Origin: Clostridiales bacterium
Lineage (GTDB): Bacteria; Bacillota; Clostridia; Monoglobales; WRBX01
Assembly: GCA_031261985.1 (NCBI GenBank)
Contig: JAISIR010000020.1
Span: 1-64,000, forward strand
Direction of reading: 5' to 3'
Length of the DNA stretch: 64,000 nt
The notes beneath the pieces were generated by a model. That model was not told where the DNA came from. It did no database searches and saw only the letters and a program-made list of their open reading frames with translations. Positions within the stretch are counted from its first letter, which is position 1; every line of letters begins with the position of its first letter. The position numbers and the translations under genes are program-made. This document shows positions 17,987 to 25,489 of this stretch, piece after piece.

Positions 17987-19567
17987 GTGAGTGAACGAAA
18001 GAAATTTTATATAACGACGCCGATATATTATCCGAGTGGGAATTTGCACATGGGTAATGCGTACACCACAATTTTGGCGGATAGTATTGCGCGATACAAA
18101 AAGCTGCGTGGCTATGACGTCTTTTTTTTGACGGGGACGGATGAGCATGGGCAGAAGGTGCAATCTAAGGCGATTGAGGCTGGGTTGCCGCCTAAAGAGT
18201 ATGTAGATGAAATAATCGCAGGCATTAAAAAACTGTGGGAAACGCTAGGAATAAAGTATGATAAATTTATCCGAACGACAGATGATTATCATATAAAAAA
18301 AGTGCAAGATATGTTTGTGAAGCTGCATGACCAAGGCGATATCTACAAAAGTGAGTATGAGGGGTGGTATTGCACTCCTTGCGAGACGTTTTGGACGGAG
18401 ACTCAAGTAAGTGGCGAGAAGATTTGTCCTGATTGCGGCAGGCCGATTCAGCAGATGAAGGAAGAAAGCTACTTTTTTAAAATGACCAAGTATGTCGACC
18501 AATTAAAGGAATATATATTGGCACATCCTGACTTTATTTTGCCTATAAGCCGACGCAATGAGGTGTTGGCGTTTATTGACAGTGGTGTGGAGGATTTATG
18601 CGTTTCGCGAACTACTTTTGACTGGGGGATAAAGGTTCCGTTTGATGAGCGGCACGTGGTTTATGTGTGGCTAGATGCGCTTACTAACTATATTAATGCG
18701 CTAGATGAACAGCAATTTGCTGATTATTGGGGCGGTGCGACTTATCATTTAGTAGGTAAGGATATTTTGCGGTTCCATGCCATTATTTGGCCATGCGTGT
18801 TATTTGCGCTTGGGATAGAGGTGCCACACACCATTTTTGCGCATAACTGGCTTACAATTGGTGGCGGCAAGATGTCGAAAAGTAAGGCGGATGCTGCCGA
18901 CCCGCGCGTGTTTGTAAAAAAGTATGGCGTGGATAGTGTTAGGTATTTTGAATTGAGTGAGATGCCTTATACATCGGACGGAAACTTTTCGGTTGAATCG
19001 CTTTTAAACCGAATTAATGTAGATTTAGCCAATGATTTAGGTAATTTAGTTTCGCGCTCGGTTGCTATGGCAGAGAAGTATTTTGATGGCGAGGTGCGCA
19101 TGGGCGATGAGTATAATGCTGATGATAACGATTTAATTGAGCTAGCTAATAAGACTATTGCTGAAGTTGAAGGGTTATTTGACGAGTTTAAGTGGGCGAG
19201 TGGTTTGGCGGAAATTTGGAAGCTGATATCGCATTGTAATAAATATATCGATATATCTACGCCTTGGATATTGGCGAAAGATGAATCAGCGCGCGAGAGG
19301 CTAAGGACTGTGATATATTGCTTAATTGAGGCGATTCGCCTGATTAGTTTGATGATAGCACCGACGATGCCGACGACTTCTGCCTTGATTAATGAGCAAC
19401 TGGGGATTGATGCGTTTGATGTTGGGGTGGCAGCTAGCGATAATAGCGAAAACACGTGGGATATCCAGAAGATTTGGGCGGATAGTGCTGAGTATAAAGT
19501 GAAGAAGGGCGAGGTAATGTTCCCGCGGTTAGATGTTCAAAAGGAGCTTGAGGAGTTTAATGTTTGA
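17987..19567 (+). CDS. metG: Methionine-tRNA ligase
   Basis: Charges tRNA-Met. The 526-residue protein has the class I HIGH-like HMGN at residues 21-24 (TPIYYPSGNLHMGNAYT), the GTDEHGQKVQ motif, a single-knuckle zinc site (CTPC and CPDC near residues 127-150), and KMSKSKADAADP for the KMSKS loop. The C-terminal dimerisation/tRNA-binding domain of Bacillus MetS is absent, so this is a short form. The start is GTG at 17987 with AAAGGGA upstream. It overlaps tatD by 8 bp, a conserved Firmicute pair. Confidence 0.96.
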   Translation: MSERKKFYITTPIYYPSGNLHMGNAYTTILADSIARYKKLRGYDVFFLTGTDEHGQKVQSKAIEAGLPPKEYVDEIIAGIKKLWETLGIKYDKFIRTTDDYHIKKVQDMFVKLHDQGDIYKSEYEGWYCTPCETFWTETQVSGEKICPDCGRPIQQMKEESYFFKMTKYVDQLKEYILAHPDFILPISRRNEVLAFIDSGVEDLCVSRTTFDWGIKVPFDERHVVYVWLDALTNYINALDEQQFADYWGGATYHLVGKDILRFHAIIWPCVLFALGIEVPHTIFAHNWLTIGGGKMSKSKADAADPRVFVKKYGVDSVRYFELSEMPYTSDGNFSVESLLNRINVDLANDLGNLVSRSVAMAEKYFDGEVRMGDEYNADDNDLIELANKTIAEVEGLFDEFKWASGLAEIWKLISHCNKYIDISTPWILAKDESARERLRTVIYCLIEAIRLISLMIAPTMPTTSALINEQLGIDAFDVGVAASDNSENTWDIQKIWADSAEYKVKKGEVMFPRLDVQKELEEFNV

Positions 19568-20339
19568 TACGCATGCGCATATAGATGATGAAAAGTTTAA
19601 TGACGATAGAGCCGAGGTAATAGCAGGGTTTAAGGCAGGCGGAGTTGATTGTATCGTTGATGTTGGTGCCAACCTTGAGACGTCGCGAATGGCGGTGGAG
19701 TTGGCGCGCGAAAACGGGAGGATTTATGCTTCGGTTGGCGTGCATCCGTGTGATGTAGAAGGCTTGGGCGATGATGATTTAGCCGAGTTAGAGAGATTGG
19801 CGCGTGAGTGCGATAAAGTAGTGGCGATAGGCGAGATTGGGCTGGATTATCATTATATTGAAGCGGATGATGCTAAGGCGCGAGAGTTGCAAAAAGAGTG
19901 GTTTAAGCGGCAGATTATGTTAGCAAAACGCTTGGGATTACCTATGATTATTCATGACCGTGAGGCGCATGAAGACGTGCTTGAGATAGTTGATGAATGT
20001 GGATATTATAACGGGATAATGCATTGCTTCTCGGGCGATGCGGACTTGGCACGCAAAGTAGTGGCGCGCGGGTTTTATGTTGCGTTTGGCGGGGTGCTTA
20101 CCTATAAAAATGCTCCGTATTTGCGCGAGGCGTTGGCGGTGGTACCGAATGATAGGCTGTTGACCGAGACGGATTGTCCTTATTTGGCGCCAGATGGGTA
20201 TAGAGGGCAGCGAAACGAGCCCAAATTTATGCACAAAGTGCTAGAGAAAATGGCGGAAGTAAAAAGGGTATCGGTAGCCGAGATTGAAGCGATGACGGTT
20301 GAAAATGCTAGGCGAGTGTATGGGATAAAGGGCGAATAG
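19560..20339 (+). CDS. tatD: TatD family metal-dependent hydrolase (DNase)
   Basis: TIM-barrel metal-dependent hydrolase; relatives have 3'-5' exonuclease activity. The 259-residue protein starts MFDTHAHIDDEKF with the metal-binding HxH. It then shows SVGVHPCDVEG, IGEIGLDYHY, PMIIHDREAHEDVL, GIMHCFSGD, and the final metal ligand ETDCPYLAP. The ATG at 19560 lies inside the end of metG and follows AAAGGAG at a suitable distance; translation is coupled. No neighbour suggests a special substrate. Confidence 0.93.
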   Translation: MFDTHAHIDDEKFNDDRAEVIAGFKAGGVDCIVDVGANLETSRMAVELARENGRIYASVGVHPCDVEGLGDDDLAELERLARECDKVVAIGEIGLDYHYIEADDAKARELQKEWFKRQIMLAKRLGLPMIIHDREAHEDVLEIVDECGYYNGIMHCFSGDADLARKVVARGFYVAFGGVLTYKNAPYLREALAVVPNDRLLTETDCPYLAPDGYRGQRNEPKFMHKVLEKMAEVKRVSVAEIEAMTVENARRVYGIKGE

Positions 20340-20343
20340 ATAC

Positions 20344-20378
20344 ATTGAGAATTGAAAATTGAAAATTGAAAATTGAAA
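20344..20378 (+). repeat. Heptamer tandem repeat (ATTGARA, 5 units)
   Basis: Five units of ATTGAAA (first ATTGAGA) between tatD and the efp promoter. A related array is at 43425-43452. Confidence 0.7.
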
Positions 20379-20438
20379 ATGGAAGACTTTATTCTAATGC
20401 ATTATTAATTCTGCATTATTAATTATTTTTACTACTAC

Positions 20439-20467
20439 TTGACAACATTAGTTCTATTTGGTATAAT
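20439..20467 (+). promoter_or_regulatory. efp promoter
   Basis: TTGACA 20439-20444, 17 bp, TATAAT 20462-20467, followed by AAAGGGG before the efp ATG. Confidence 0.8.
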
Positions 20468-20511
20468 AAATACATTGTTAATACAAGATACTATAAAAGG
20501 GGTATAAATCA

Positions 20512-21069
20512 ATGATTTCAGCTGGTGAATTTAGAAATGGAGCTTCGTTCGAGATGGACGGGAGCGTTTTTCAAGTAATAGAGTTTCAGCATGTTAAACC
20601 AGGCAAGGGCGCTGCATTTGTGCGCACTAAGCTGCGTAATGTAATGAGTGGCGCGGTGGTGGAAAAAACATTCCGTCCTAACGAGAAAATGCCAAAAGCC
20701 CATGTTGACCGTAAGAATATGCAATATTTGTACAACGATGGCGAGTTATTCTATTTTATGGACCAAGAGACTTTTGAGCAGACTCCGCTTACTAGTGACC
20801 AATTAGGTGATGCGTTAAAGTTTGTTAAAGAGAACGAGCTTGTGCTTATTCTATCTTACAAAGGTAATGTGTTTGGTGTGGAGCCGCCTACGTTTGTTGA
20901 ACTTGCGGTAACGGCTACCGAGCCTGGCGTAAAAGGCGACACTGCCACAAATGTTCAAAAACCTGCAACGCTTGAGACAGGTGCTGAGATTATGGTTCCG
21001 TTATTTGTTAACGAAGGCGATGTAATTAGGATAGACACACGCACAGGGGAGTATATGGAGAGGGTTTAA
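20512..21069 (+). CDS. efp: Elongation factor P
   Basis: EF-P helps ribosomes through polyproline stretches. The 185-residue protein is complete and close to Bacillus [23 protein letters not shown] with the tip lysine at position 32 (the residue modified in Bacillus), [20 protein letters not shown], and the C-terminal [20 protein letters not shown] strong promoter (TTGACA 20439, TATAAT 20462) is followed by AAAGGGG before the ATG. The zinc-ribbon gene starts 2 bp after the stop. Confidence 0.97.
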   Translation: MISAGEFRNGASFEMDGSVFQVIEFQHVKPGKGAAFVRTKLRNVMSGAVVEKTFRPNEKMPKAHVDRKNMQYLYNDGELFYFMDQETFEQTPLTSDQLGDALKFVKENELVLILSYKGNVFGVEPPTFVELAVTATEPGVKGDTATNVQKPATLETGAEIMVPLFVNEGDVIRIDTRTGEYMERV

Positions 21070-21070
21070 C

Positions 21071-21484
21071 ATGAAAATATCTGAGCAATTACTTAAAAAG
21101 TTTGAAGATTTAGCTATTGATAAAAAGAGCAAAGAGGGGCAAATGTTGCTTGCGTTAATCGAGGCGTTTGTTAAGCTAGAGATTGACGTGACCGAGAATA
21201 AATGTCGTCTAGATGAGATTGATGGTGATTTAGCCGAGGTTGAGAACGAAGTTTATGGCGAAACGACCGAGATGGCGATGGACCCTGATAGCGATATATT
21301 CGAGATGACCTGCCCTAAATGCAATAGCATGATTTATATCGACCAAGACATGGCAGAGGACGAGAAAATTATGTGCCCGTTTTGTAAGGCGATTATTGAT
21401 TTTGAGATAGACCAAGAAGACGGTCCGGCACCGACTAATGGTGGTTGTGGCGGTCAATGTGGCGGTTGTAGCGGGTGCAACTAG
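21071..21484 (+). CDS. CD1247-type zinc-ribbon protein
   Basis: 137 residues. The N-terminal 60 are helical and charged, with an EGQMLLALIEAF block typical of CD1247 N-terminal domain proteins found near efp in Clostridia. Residues about 89-113 form a zinc ribbon (CPKC, then CPFC). The C-terminus is Gly/Cys-rich (GGCGGQCGGCSGCN) and may bind another metal. It begins 2 bp after efp and is surely in its operon, which hints at a translation-related role. Function is unknown. Confidence 0.75.
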   Translation: MKISEQLLKKFEDLAIDKKSKEGQMLLALIEAFVKLEIDVTENKCRLDEIDGDLAEVENEVYGETTEMAMDPDSDIFEMTCPKCNSMIYIDQDMAEDEKIMCPFCKAIIDFEIDQEDGPAPTNGGCGGQCGGCSGCN

Positions 21485-21581
21485 GATTATGACCACTTTA
21501 TGTATGAAGAGCGGGCGCAATGGGGATAATCTGCTTAAGTAGAGTAATCAGTGGTTACTTAAAAAAAGGTGGCTGATATTT

Positions 21582-22118
21582 TTGTGGTGTATTATAGTTG
21601 CGATTATACTTTTAGTTGACCAATTTATAAAATATTTAATATTAAATAACGTTCCTTTGATGCAAACTAAAGAGGTTATCCCTAATGTGGTTAACATAAC
21701 TCACTTGCCTAATACAGGAGCGTTTTTTGGTATTTTTGCAAATAATAACGATATTTTGGCGATAATTACTTTTGTTATCGTCTGCGGGTTTATAATCTAT
21801 CTAGTAATGCAAAGCAAAAATGCGTCTAGGCTGTTGGTGGTGGCGTTGTCGCTAATTATAGGCGGGGCTTTGGGTAATATTTTAGATAGAGTGATTCATG
21901 GTGCTGTTGTCGATTATGTAACGCTGAAGTTTTTGAACTTCCCTACATTTAATTTTGCCGATATGTGCATAACAAGCGGGGCGGCGTTGCTTATTATTTA
22001 TGTGCTTAAAAGTGCTGCTAACGAATCGGCGATGGTCGATAAAAGTGAGGCTGTGCTTAAGACGGACGATATAACAGATGACTTAAAAGAGCTTGATGCG
22101 GTGGCGGGTTCAGAATGA
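21582..22118 (+). CDS. lspA: Lipoprotein signal peptidase (signal peptidase II)
   Basis: Cleaves the signal peptide of prolipoproteins in the membrane, such as the solute-binding lipoprotein at 45 kb. It has four hydrophobic segments, the NTGAFFGIF box, and both catalytic Asp regions: GGALGNILDRVIHGAVVDYV and FPTFNFADMCI. A polar C-terminal tail of about 35 residues extends past the usual end. The only usable start in frame is TTG 21582 after AAAGGTGG. The stop overlaps the start of the pseudouridine synthase gene (ATGA), the common lspA-rluD pair. Confidence 0.93.
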   Translation: MWCIIVAIILLVDQFIKYLILNNVPLMQTKEVIPNVVNITHLPNTGAFFGIFANNNDILAIITFVIVCGFIIYLVMQSKNASRLLVVALSLIIGGALGNILDRVIHGAVVDYVTLKFLNFPTFNFADMCITSGAALLIIYVLKSAANESAMVDKSEAVLKTDDITDDLKELDAVAGSE

Positions 22119-23176
22119 TAAATAACAATATTGGCGAGGGTATCGAAAAGCTTGGCGGAGTGCGCGAATTGGGCAAAGCGTGCGAGTATGCCGAAGCGTG
22201 TGAGTTGGGCGAGGTGAGTGTGCCTGATGACGCTTATCTAGCTGGCGAGGCGCGTGAAGGCAGTGATGTGCGCGAGATTAAGGCTTCGATAGCGGCGCGG
22301 CGGGCAGATGATTTTATTAGCGAGAGTTTTAATATGACGCGGTCGGCGGCGGCGCGCTTGATAAAGCTTGGGAATGTTTTGGTTAACGGTAAGGGGATTA
22401 AGCCATCTAAGGCAATAGAGGTAGGCGACAGCATTAAAATTACCTTGCCACCGGCTAGGCTGGCGGATATTGTTCCGCAGGATATTCCGCTTGATATTGT
22501 GTATGAGGATAATGATTTATTAGTTGTTAATAAGCCGAGGGGGATGGTGGTGCATCCGTCGTTTGGTAACGAGAGCGGGACGCTTGTGAATGCCCTGTTG
22601 GGGAGGCGTGATTGTGGAGATAACGGTGGGCTTTCTACCATAAATGGCGTGGTGCGGCCTGGGATAGTACATAGGATAGACAAGGATACGACTGGGTTAT
22701 TATTAGTGGCGAAGACTGATGAGGCGCATGTGGGGCTATCGCGACAGATTAAGGCGCACAGCCTAACGCGTGGGTATAAGGCGTTGGTGCATGGCGGGAT
22801 TTCGGAGCCTGGAGTAGTGAATGAGCCGATAGGGCGGAGCAGGACGGACCGTCAGAAAATGTGCGTGACGCAGGTTAATTCGCGCGAGGCGATAACGCAT
22901 TATAACCCTATAGAGAAGCTTGGCAATTATACTTTGGTGGAGTGTCGGCTGGAAACAGGGCGGACGCATCAGATTAGGGTGCATTTAAGCTATATATCGC
23001 ACCCGATAGTAGGAGATAAAACATATGGCGTACGCAAGGAAAAATGGAATTTAGCAGGACAGTTGTTGCATGCGTATTTGCTAGGGTTTATCCACCCGAT
23101 AACTTCTGAGTATATGGAGTTTAAGGCGGATGTGCCAGAGGATTTTGCTAAAGTGCTAAAAGGTTTGCGCGGGTAG
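22115..23176 (+). CDS. RluA/RluD-family 23S rRNA pseudouridine synthase
   Basis: 353 residues. An unusual N-terminal extension (1-52) contains a near repeat (ACEYAEACELGE). An S4 RNA-binding domain follows (about 62-110, ARRADDFISE to VGDSIKITLP). The catalytic domain has VNKPRGMVVHPSFGNESGTLVNALL and the catalytic Asp189 in HRIDKDTTGLLL, then CRLETGRTHQIRVHL and GDKTYG. The start ATG overlaps lspA by 4 bp, so the extension is probably translated, though the S4 domain alone could begin further in. The exact uridines modified cannot be stated. Confidence 0.9.
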   Translation: MINNNIGEGIEKLGGVRELGKACEYAEACELGEVSVPDDAYLAGEAREGSDVREIKASIAARRADDFISESFNMTRSAAARLIKLGNVLVNGKGIKPSKAIEVGDSIKITLPPARLADIVPQDIPLDIVYEDNDLLVVNKPRGMVVHPSFGNESGTLVNALLGRRDCGDNGGLSTINGVVRPGIVHRIDKDTTGLLLVAKTDEAHVGLSRQIKAHSLTRGYKALVHGGISEPGVVNEPIGRSRTDRQKMCVTQVNSREAITHYNPIEKLGNYTLVECRLETGRTHQIRVHLSYISHPIVGDKTYGVRKEKWNLAGQLLHAYLLGFIHPITSEYMEFKADVPEDFAKVLKGLRG

Positions 23177-23221
23177 AGGTAAGCATCTGATAAAAATACA
23201 TACAAAAGGTTGGATATAGTT

Positions 23222-23665
23222 TTGAAAAAAGTAGAGATATACACTGATGGAGCGTGCAGCGGAAACCCTGGGCCAGGCGGATATGGCGCGATTTTGAGAT
23301 ATGGGACGATAGAAAAAGAGTTAAGCGGTGGCGAGGATAACACAACGAATAATCGCATGGAGTTATTGGGCGCGATATCTGCTTTAGAGGCGTTGAACGA
23401 GCCTTGCGAGGTAGATTTATGCACCGATTCTAAGTATTTGGTGGATGGGATTCAAAAGGGTTGGGCTAAAAGTTGGCGCAGCAATGGCTGGATAAAGAAG
23501 GACAAAAAGCCTGCATTGAACAGTGATTTATGGGAGCGGTTGCTGGATTTATTAGAGAAACATGATGTAAGATTTAGGTGGGTTAAGGGGCATAACGAAC
23601 ACCCTGAGAATGAACGGTGCGATAAGTTGGCGGTGGCAGAGAGTATGAGGCGTAAAGGCAAATGA
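23222..23665 (+). CDS. rnhA: Ribonuclease HI
   Basis: Removes RNA from RNA-DNA hybrids. Catalytic residues are present: Asp in [17 protein letters not shown], Glu in NRMELLGAI, Asp in [11 protein letters not shown], and the C-terminal [16 protein letters not shown] with His and Asp. It is 147 residues long. I chose TTG 23222 because AAAAGG lies 12 nt upstream; the in-frame TTG at 23210 is too close to that site. Together with rnhB at 5.7 kb the window encodes both RNase H types. Confidence 0.94.
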   Translation: MKKVEIYTDGACSGNPGPGGYGAILRYGTIEKELSGGEDNTTNNRMELLGAISALEALNEPCEVDLCTDSKYLVDGIQKGWAKSWRSNGWIKKDKKPALNSDLWERLLDLLEKHDVRFRWVKGHNEHPENERCDKLAVAESMRRKGK

Positions 23666-23691
23666 AGTCATCAAATATATCTATAAATATA

Positions 23692-23720
23692 TTGACAAAT
23701 TTATTAGTTTGTGATATAAT
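23692..23720 (+). promoter_or_regulatory. Toxin-antitoxin operon promoter
   Basis: TTGACA 23692-23697, 17 bp, TATAAT 23715-23720 with TGTGA before the -10. Confidence 0.8.
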
Positions 23721-23740
23721 GGTAGTAGGAGCTGATTAAA

Positions 23741-24067
23741 ATGATTAGACAAATACCTAATTTAAATATTCTCGATTCGTTGGTGCCGATTTCTCGATTT
23801 AATCGTGGCGAGGCCAATAAAGTTTTTGATGAAGTAAAGGCGAGCGGATACAAAATTGTCGTTAAAAATAATGTGCCAGAGGGGATAATAATTTCGCCAG
23901 AAGTTTATAAAGATATAATGGATGAGATAGAAGATAATCGCTTGTTGGAGTTGGCTGCTAGGAGAATGCGTAATGACTCTGACAAAGCCTACTCGTTGGA
24001 ATTTGTTAAGAATGAGCTAGGTATCACCGATGACGACCTTACTAATGTGGAGGTCGAGATTGATTGA
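23741..24067 (+). CDS. Antitoxin of a RelBE-type toxin-antitoxin pair (Phd/YefM-like)
   Basis: 108 residues. The N-terminal half, VPISRFNRGEANKVFDEVK followed by GYKIVVKNNVPEGIIISPEVY, has the Phd/YefM DNA-binding antitoxin pattern. The acidic C-terminal part, ending DDDLTNVEVEID, would wrap the toxin. Its own promoter (TTGACA 23692-23697, 17 bp, TATAAT 23715-23720) is probably autoregulated. The stop overlaps the toxin start by 4 bp (TTGA), as expected for a translationally coupled pair. The terminator at 24394-24427 closes the operon. Confidence 0.8.
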   Translation: MIRQIPNLNILDSLVPISRFNRGEANKVFDEVKASGYKIVVKNNVPEGIIISPEVYKDIMDEIEDNRLLELAARRMRNDSDKAYSLEFVKNELGITDDDLTNVEVEID

Positions 24068-24384
24068 GTTACGATGTAGAATTTATAAAAGAGTCGTTGG
24101 TAGAACTTAAAAAGCTGGATAATTCTGCTAAAAAGATTGTTGTTAAGGCAATAGAGAAAGTAGCGGCGAACCCTATATCTAGGTTTGAAGGCGGATATGG
24201 GACACCACTTGGCAACATGAGAGGTAAAAATTTGACTGGTTTATATAAAATTAAGATTAAAAATTTAGGAGTAAGAATAGTCTATAAATTATATAAAGAA
24301 AAAGGTATTATGAGGGTTATTGCAATTGGCATGCGTGATGATTTTAAAGTTTATGATGATGTGGCAGAACGAATAAATAAGTAA
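24064..24384 (+). CDS. RelE/ParE-superfamily toxin
   Basis: 106 residues, basic, with the RelE-fold layout: YDVEFIKESLVELKKLDNSAKKIV, then NMRGKNLTGLYKIKIKNLGVRIVYKLY, and RVIAIGMRDDFKVYD at the end. The central LTGLYKIKI-RIVYKL block and C-terminal Arg/Asp are typical of ribosome-dependent mRNA interferases of this superfamily. A ParE-type gyrase action cannot be excluded from sequence. The start is TTG 24064, overlapping the antitoxin stop. Confidence 0.8.
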   Translation: MSYDVEFIKESLVELKKLDNSAKKIVVKAIEKVAANPISRFEGGYGTPLGNMRGKNLTGLYKIKIKNLGVRIVYKLYKEKGIMRVIAIGMRDDFKVYDDVAERINK

Positions 24385-24393
24385 CCACAAAAT

Positions 24394-24427
24394 AAACCGT
24401 CGTTGAAATTATTTCAACGACGGTTTT
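24394..24427. terminator. Bidirectional terminator after the toxin-antitoxin pair
   Basis: Perfect inverted repeat of 16 bp (AAACCGTCGTTGAAAT with its complement) with a 1-3 nt loop and T-runs on both sides. Confidence 0.85.
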
Positions 24428-24449
24428 ATATTTAATCCTAAATTATAAT

Positions 24450-25007
24450 CTATCTAGTTGCTAAATTTGGTTTGGCTGCAAGGGCTTTTTGATCTGCTTT
24501 GGCATCTTTTAAATATTTATTAATGTTAATTAAATTGCATACTTCAATTTTATGTAACTTGGCATAAAGCGAAAGTGTTCTATGAATATGCGCTAACGTG
24601 CGAGGTTGATTCTTAGGTTTTTTCGTACGCAACATTTCATCAGGGTTATAGATTATTTCTGCACCGCAACCTATATAGTTTGATATAGAAAAAGTTATGT
24701 GATGCCCATCTGATTCTTTTTGGAAGCAATAAAGTGAATAATCTGGCGTGCCATAGCCATAAGAAGACTCATTAAGGCTTAAACCACCTTTTAAATTATG
24801 CAATGTAATGCTATGAAGACTTTGGTTACCAGTAGAATAAATACATTTCGGTTCTATTTTCTGTGAATCGTAAATGGTTTTGACCATATCTAAAATTTCA
24901 GAAAGAACCTGATAATCCTTTATTCTGTTACTAGCAAGGTATTCCTTTCTCTCTTGTTTACGTGCTTGCTTGCTCGCTAGTTTATCTAACCACTTTTGTA
25001 TAGACAT
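24450..25007 (-). CDS. Hypothetical protein, orphan with Pho-box-like promoter
   Basis: 185 residues from ATG 25007 (AAGGA upstream). The N-terminus is Lys/Arg/Gln-rich and helical (residues 1-30). The middle has a Gly/Ser/Tyr-rich stretch (SLNESSYGYGTPDYSLY) and GHHITFSISNYIGCGAEI; the end is Ala/Lys-rich. No family is recognised and no membrane segment is seen. The promoter is TTGCAA 25169-25164, 17 bp, TATAAT 25146-25141, with TTAACA-N5-TTAACA exactly 18 bp further upstream (25204-25188). It shares a terminator with the convergent toxin gene. Confidence 0.7.
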   Translation of the reverse strand: MSIQKWLDKLASKQARKQERKEYLASNRIKDYQVLSEILDMVKTIYDSQKIEPKCIYSTGNQSLHSITLHNLKGGLSLNESSYGYGTPDYSLYCFQKESDGHHITFSISNYIGCGAEIIYNPDEMLRTKKPKNQPRTLAHIHRTLSLYAKLHKIEVCNLININKYLKDAKADQKALAAKPNLATR

Positions 25008-25052
25008 AAATAGCACATCCTTAATTGTATTTGTAGATTATTACTTTGCGTG

Positions 25053-25081
25053 TAGATTCTGCGTCGGAGCGCGGAATGACG
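25053..25081. repeat. Short palindromic repeat, diverged copy
   Basis: TAGATTCTGCG, loop, CGCGGAATGACG. Same flanks as the copy at 1834 with changed stem bases that still pair. Confidence 0.55.
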
Positions 25082-25140
25082 GATTTTATACTATAGCATT
25101 TGAGTGCAGAATAACACCTTTTTTCACTTGCTATATATTT

Positions 25141-25169
25141 ATTATACCATAAAAATCTATCATTTGCAA
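25141..25169 (-). promoter_or_regulatory. Promoter of the 25007- orphan gene
   Basis: Minus strand TTGCAA (25169-25164), 17 bp, TATAAT (25146-25141). 18 bp below box B. Confidence 0.75.
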
Positions 25170-25187
25170 TAGAAAAAGGGTGATTTA

Positions 25188-25204
25188 TGTTAATTTTATG
25201 TTAA
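25188..25204 (-). promoter_or_regulatory. Direct-repeat box B (TTAACA-N5-TTAACA)
   Basis: On the plus strand TGTTAA at 25188-25193 and 25199-25204. Distance to the -35 of the 25007- gene is 18 bp, the same as boxes A, C and D. Confidence 0.65.
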
Positions 25205-25207
25205 ACT

Positions 25208-25407
25208 TTACCTCTTTAGTGCAAAAGTTGCGGATATATCTTGCTTAATGGCTTTAAGATTTCCTGGGATATTTTTGCGCATTTCTTTTAATGCTGCCGA
25301 TAAAGCCTGGCGTTTATTTGTTGGGATAGGGTCATCGCCTGGTTGAACAGTTTTTTGAATGATTTCAGGGATAAGAGTGCCATTTAATGCTTCGAATAAT
25401 TCAAAAG
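25208..25407 (-). pseudogene. C-terminal remnant of an unidentified gene
   Basis: An open frame of about 66 codons on the minus strand that ends in a normal TAA at 25210-25208. It reads like real protein (LFEALNGTLIPEIIQK, PTNKRQALSAALKEMRKN, TFALKR at the end) with no start codon or ribosome site at its 5' end. A stop lies just upstream. I interpret it as the 3' end of a deleted gene. The family is unknown. Confidence 0.5.
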
Positions 25408-25473
25408 TTTATTGCCATAGACGATAATGATGCTGAAATTTTGCTTGCTGTTATAGATAAATTTGCAAAGTAG
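25402..25473 (+). pseudogene. C-terminal remnant of a second unidentified gene
   Basis: 24 codons on the plus strand, QKFIAIDDNDAEILLAVIDK then FAK and TAG. The composition is that of a folded protein's C-terminal helix, and there is no start codon upstream. It abuts the minus-strand remnant ending near 25407, so a rearrangement joined two gene ends head to head here. The call is inference from reading-frame quality alone. Confidence 0.4.
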
Positions 25474-25489
25474 AAAACAGCGCCGATTA

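Larger units (their letters stand above)
25008..25489. other. 482-bp stretch without an intact gene
   Basis: Holds one palindromic repeat, the promoter and direct-repeat box of the 25007- gene, and two gene remnants joined head to head. No intact gene or RNA was seen. Confidence 0.6.

Noticed and set aside
20344-20378. CRISPR array
   Set aside because: The repeat unit is 7 bp with no spacers. No array with longer repeats and unique spacers was found anywhere.
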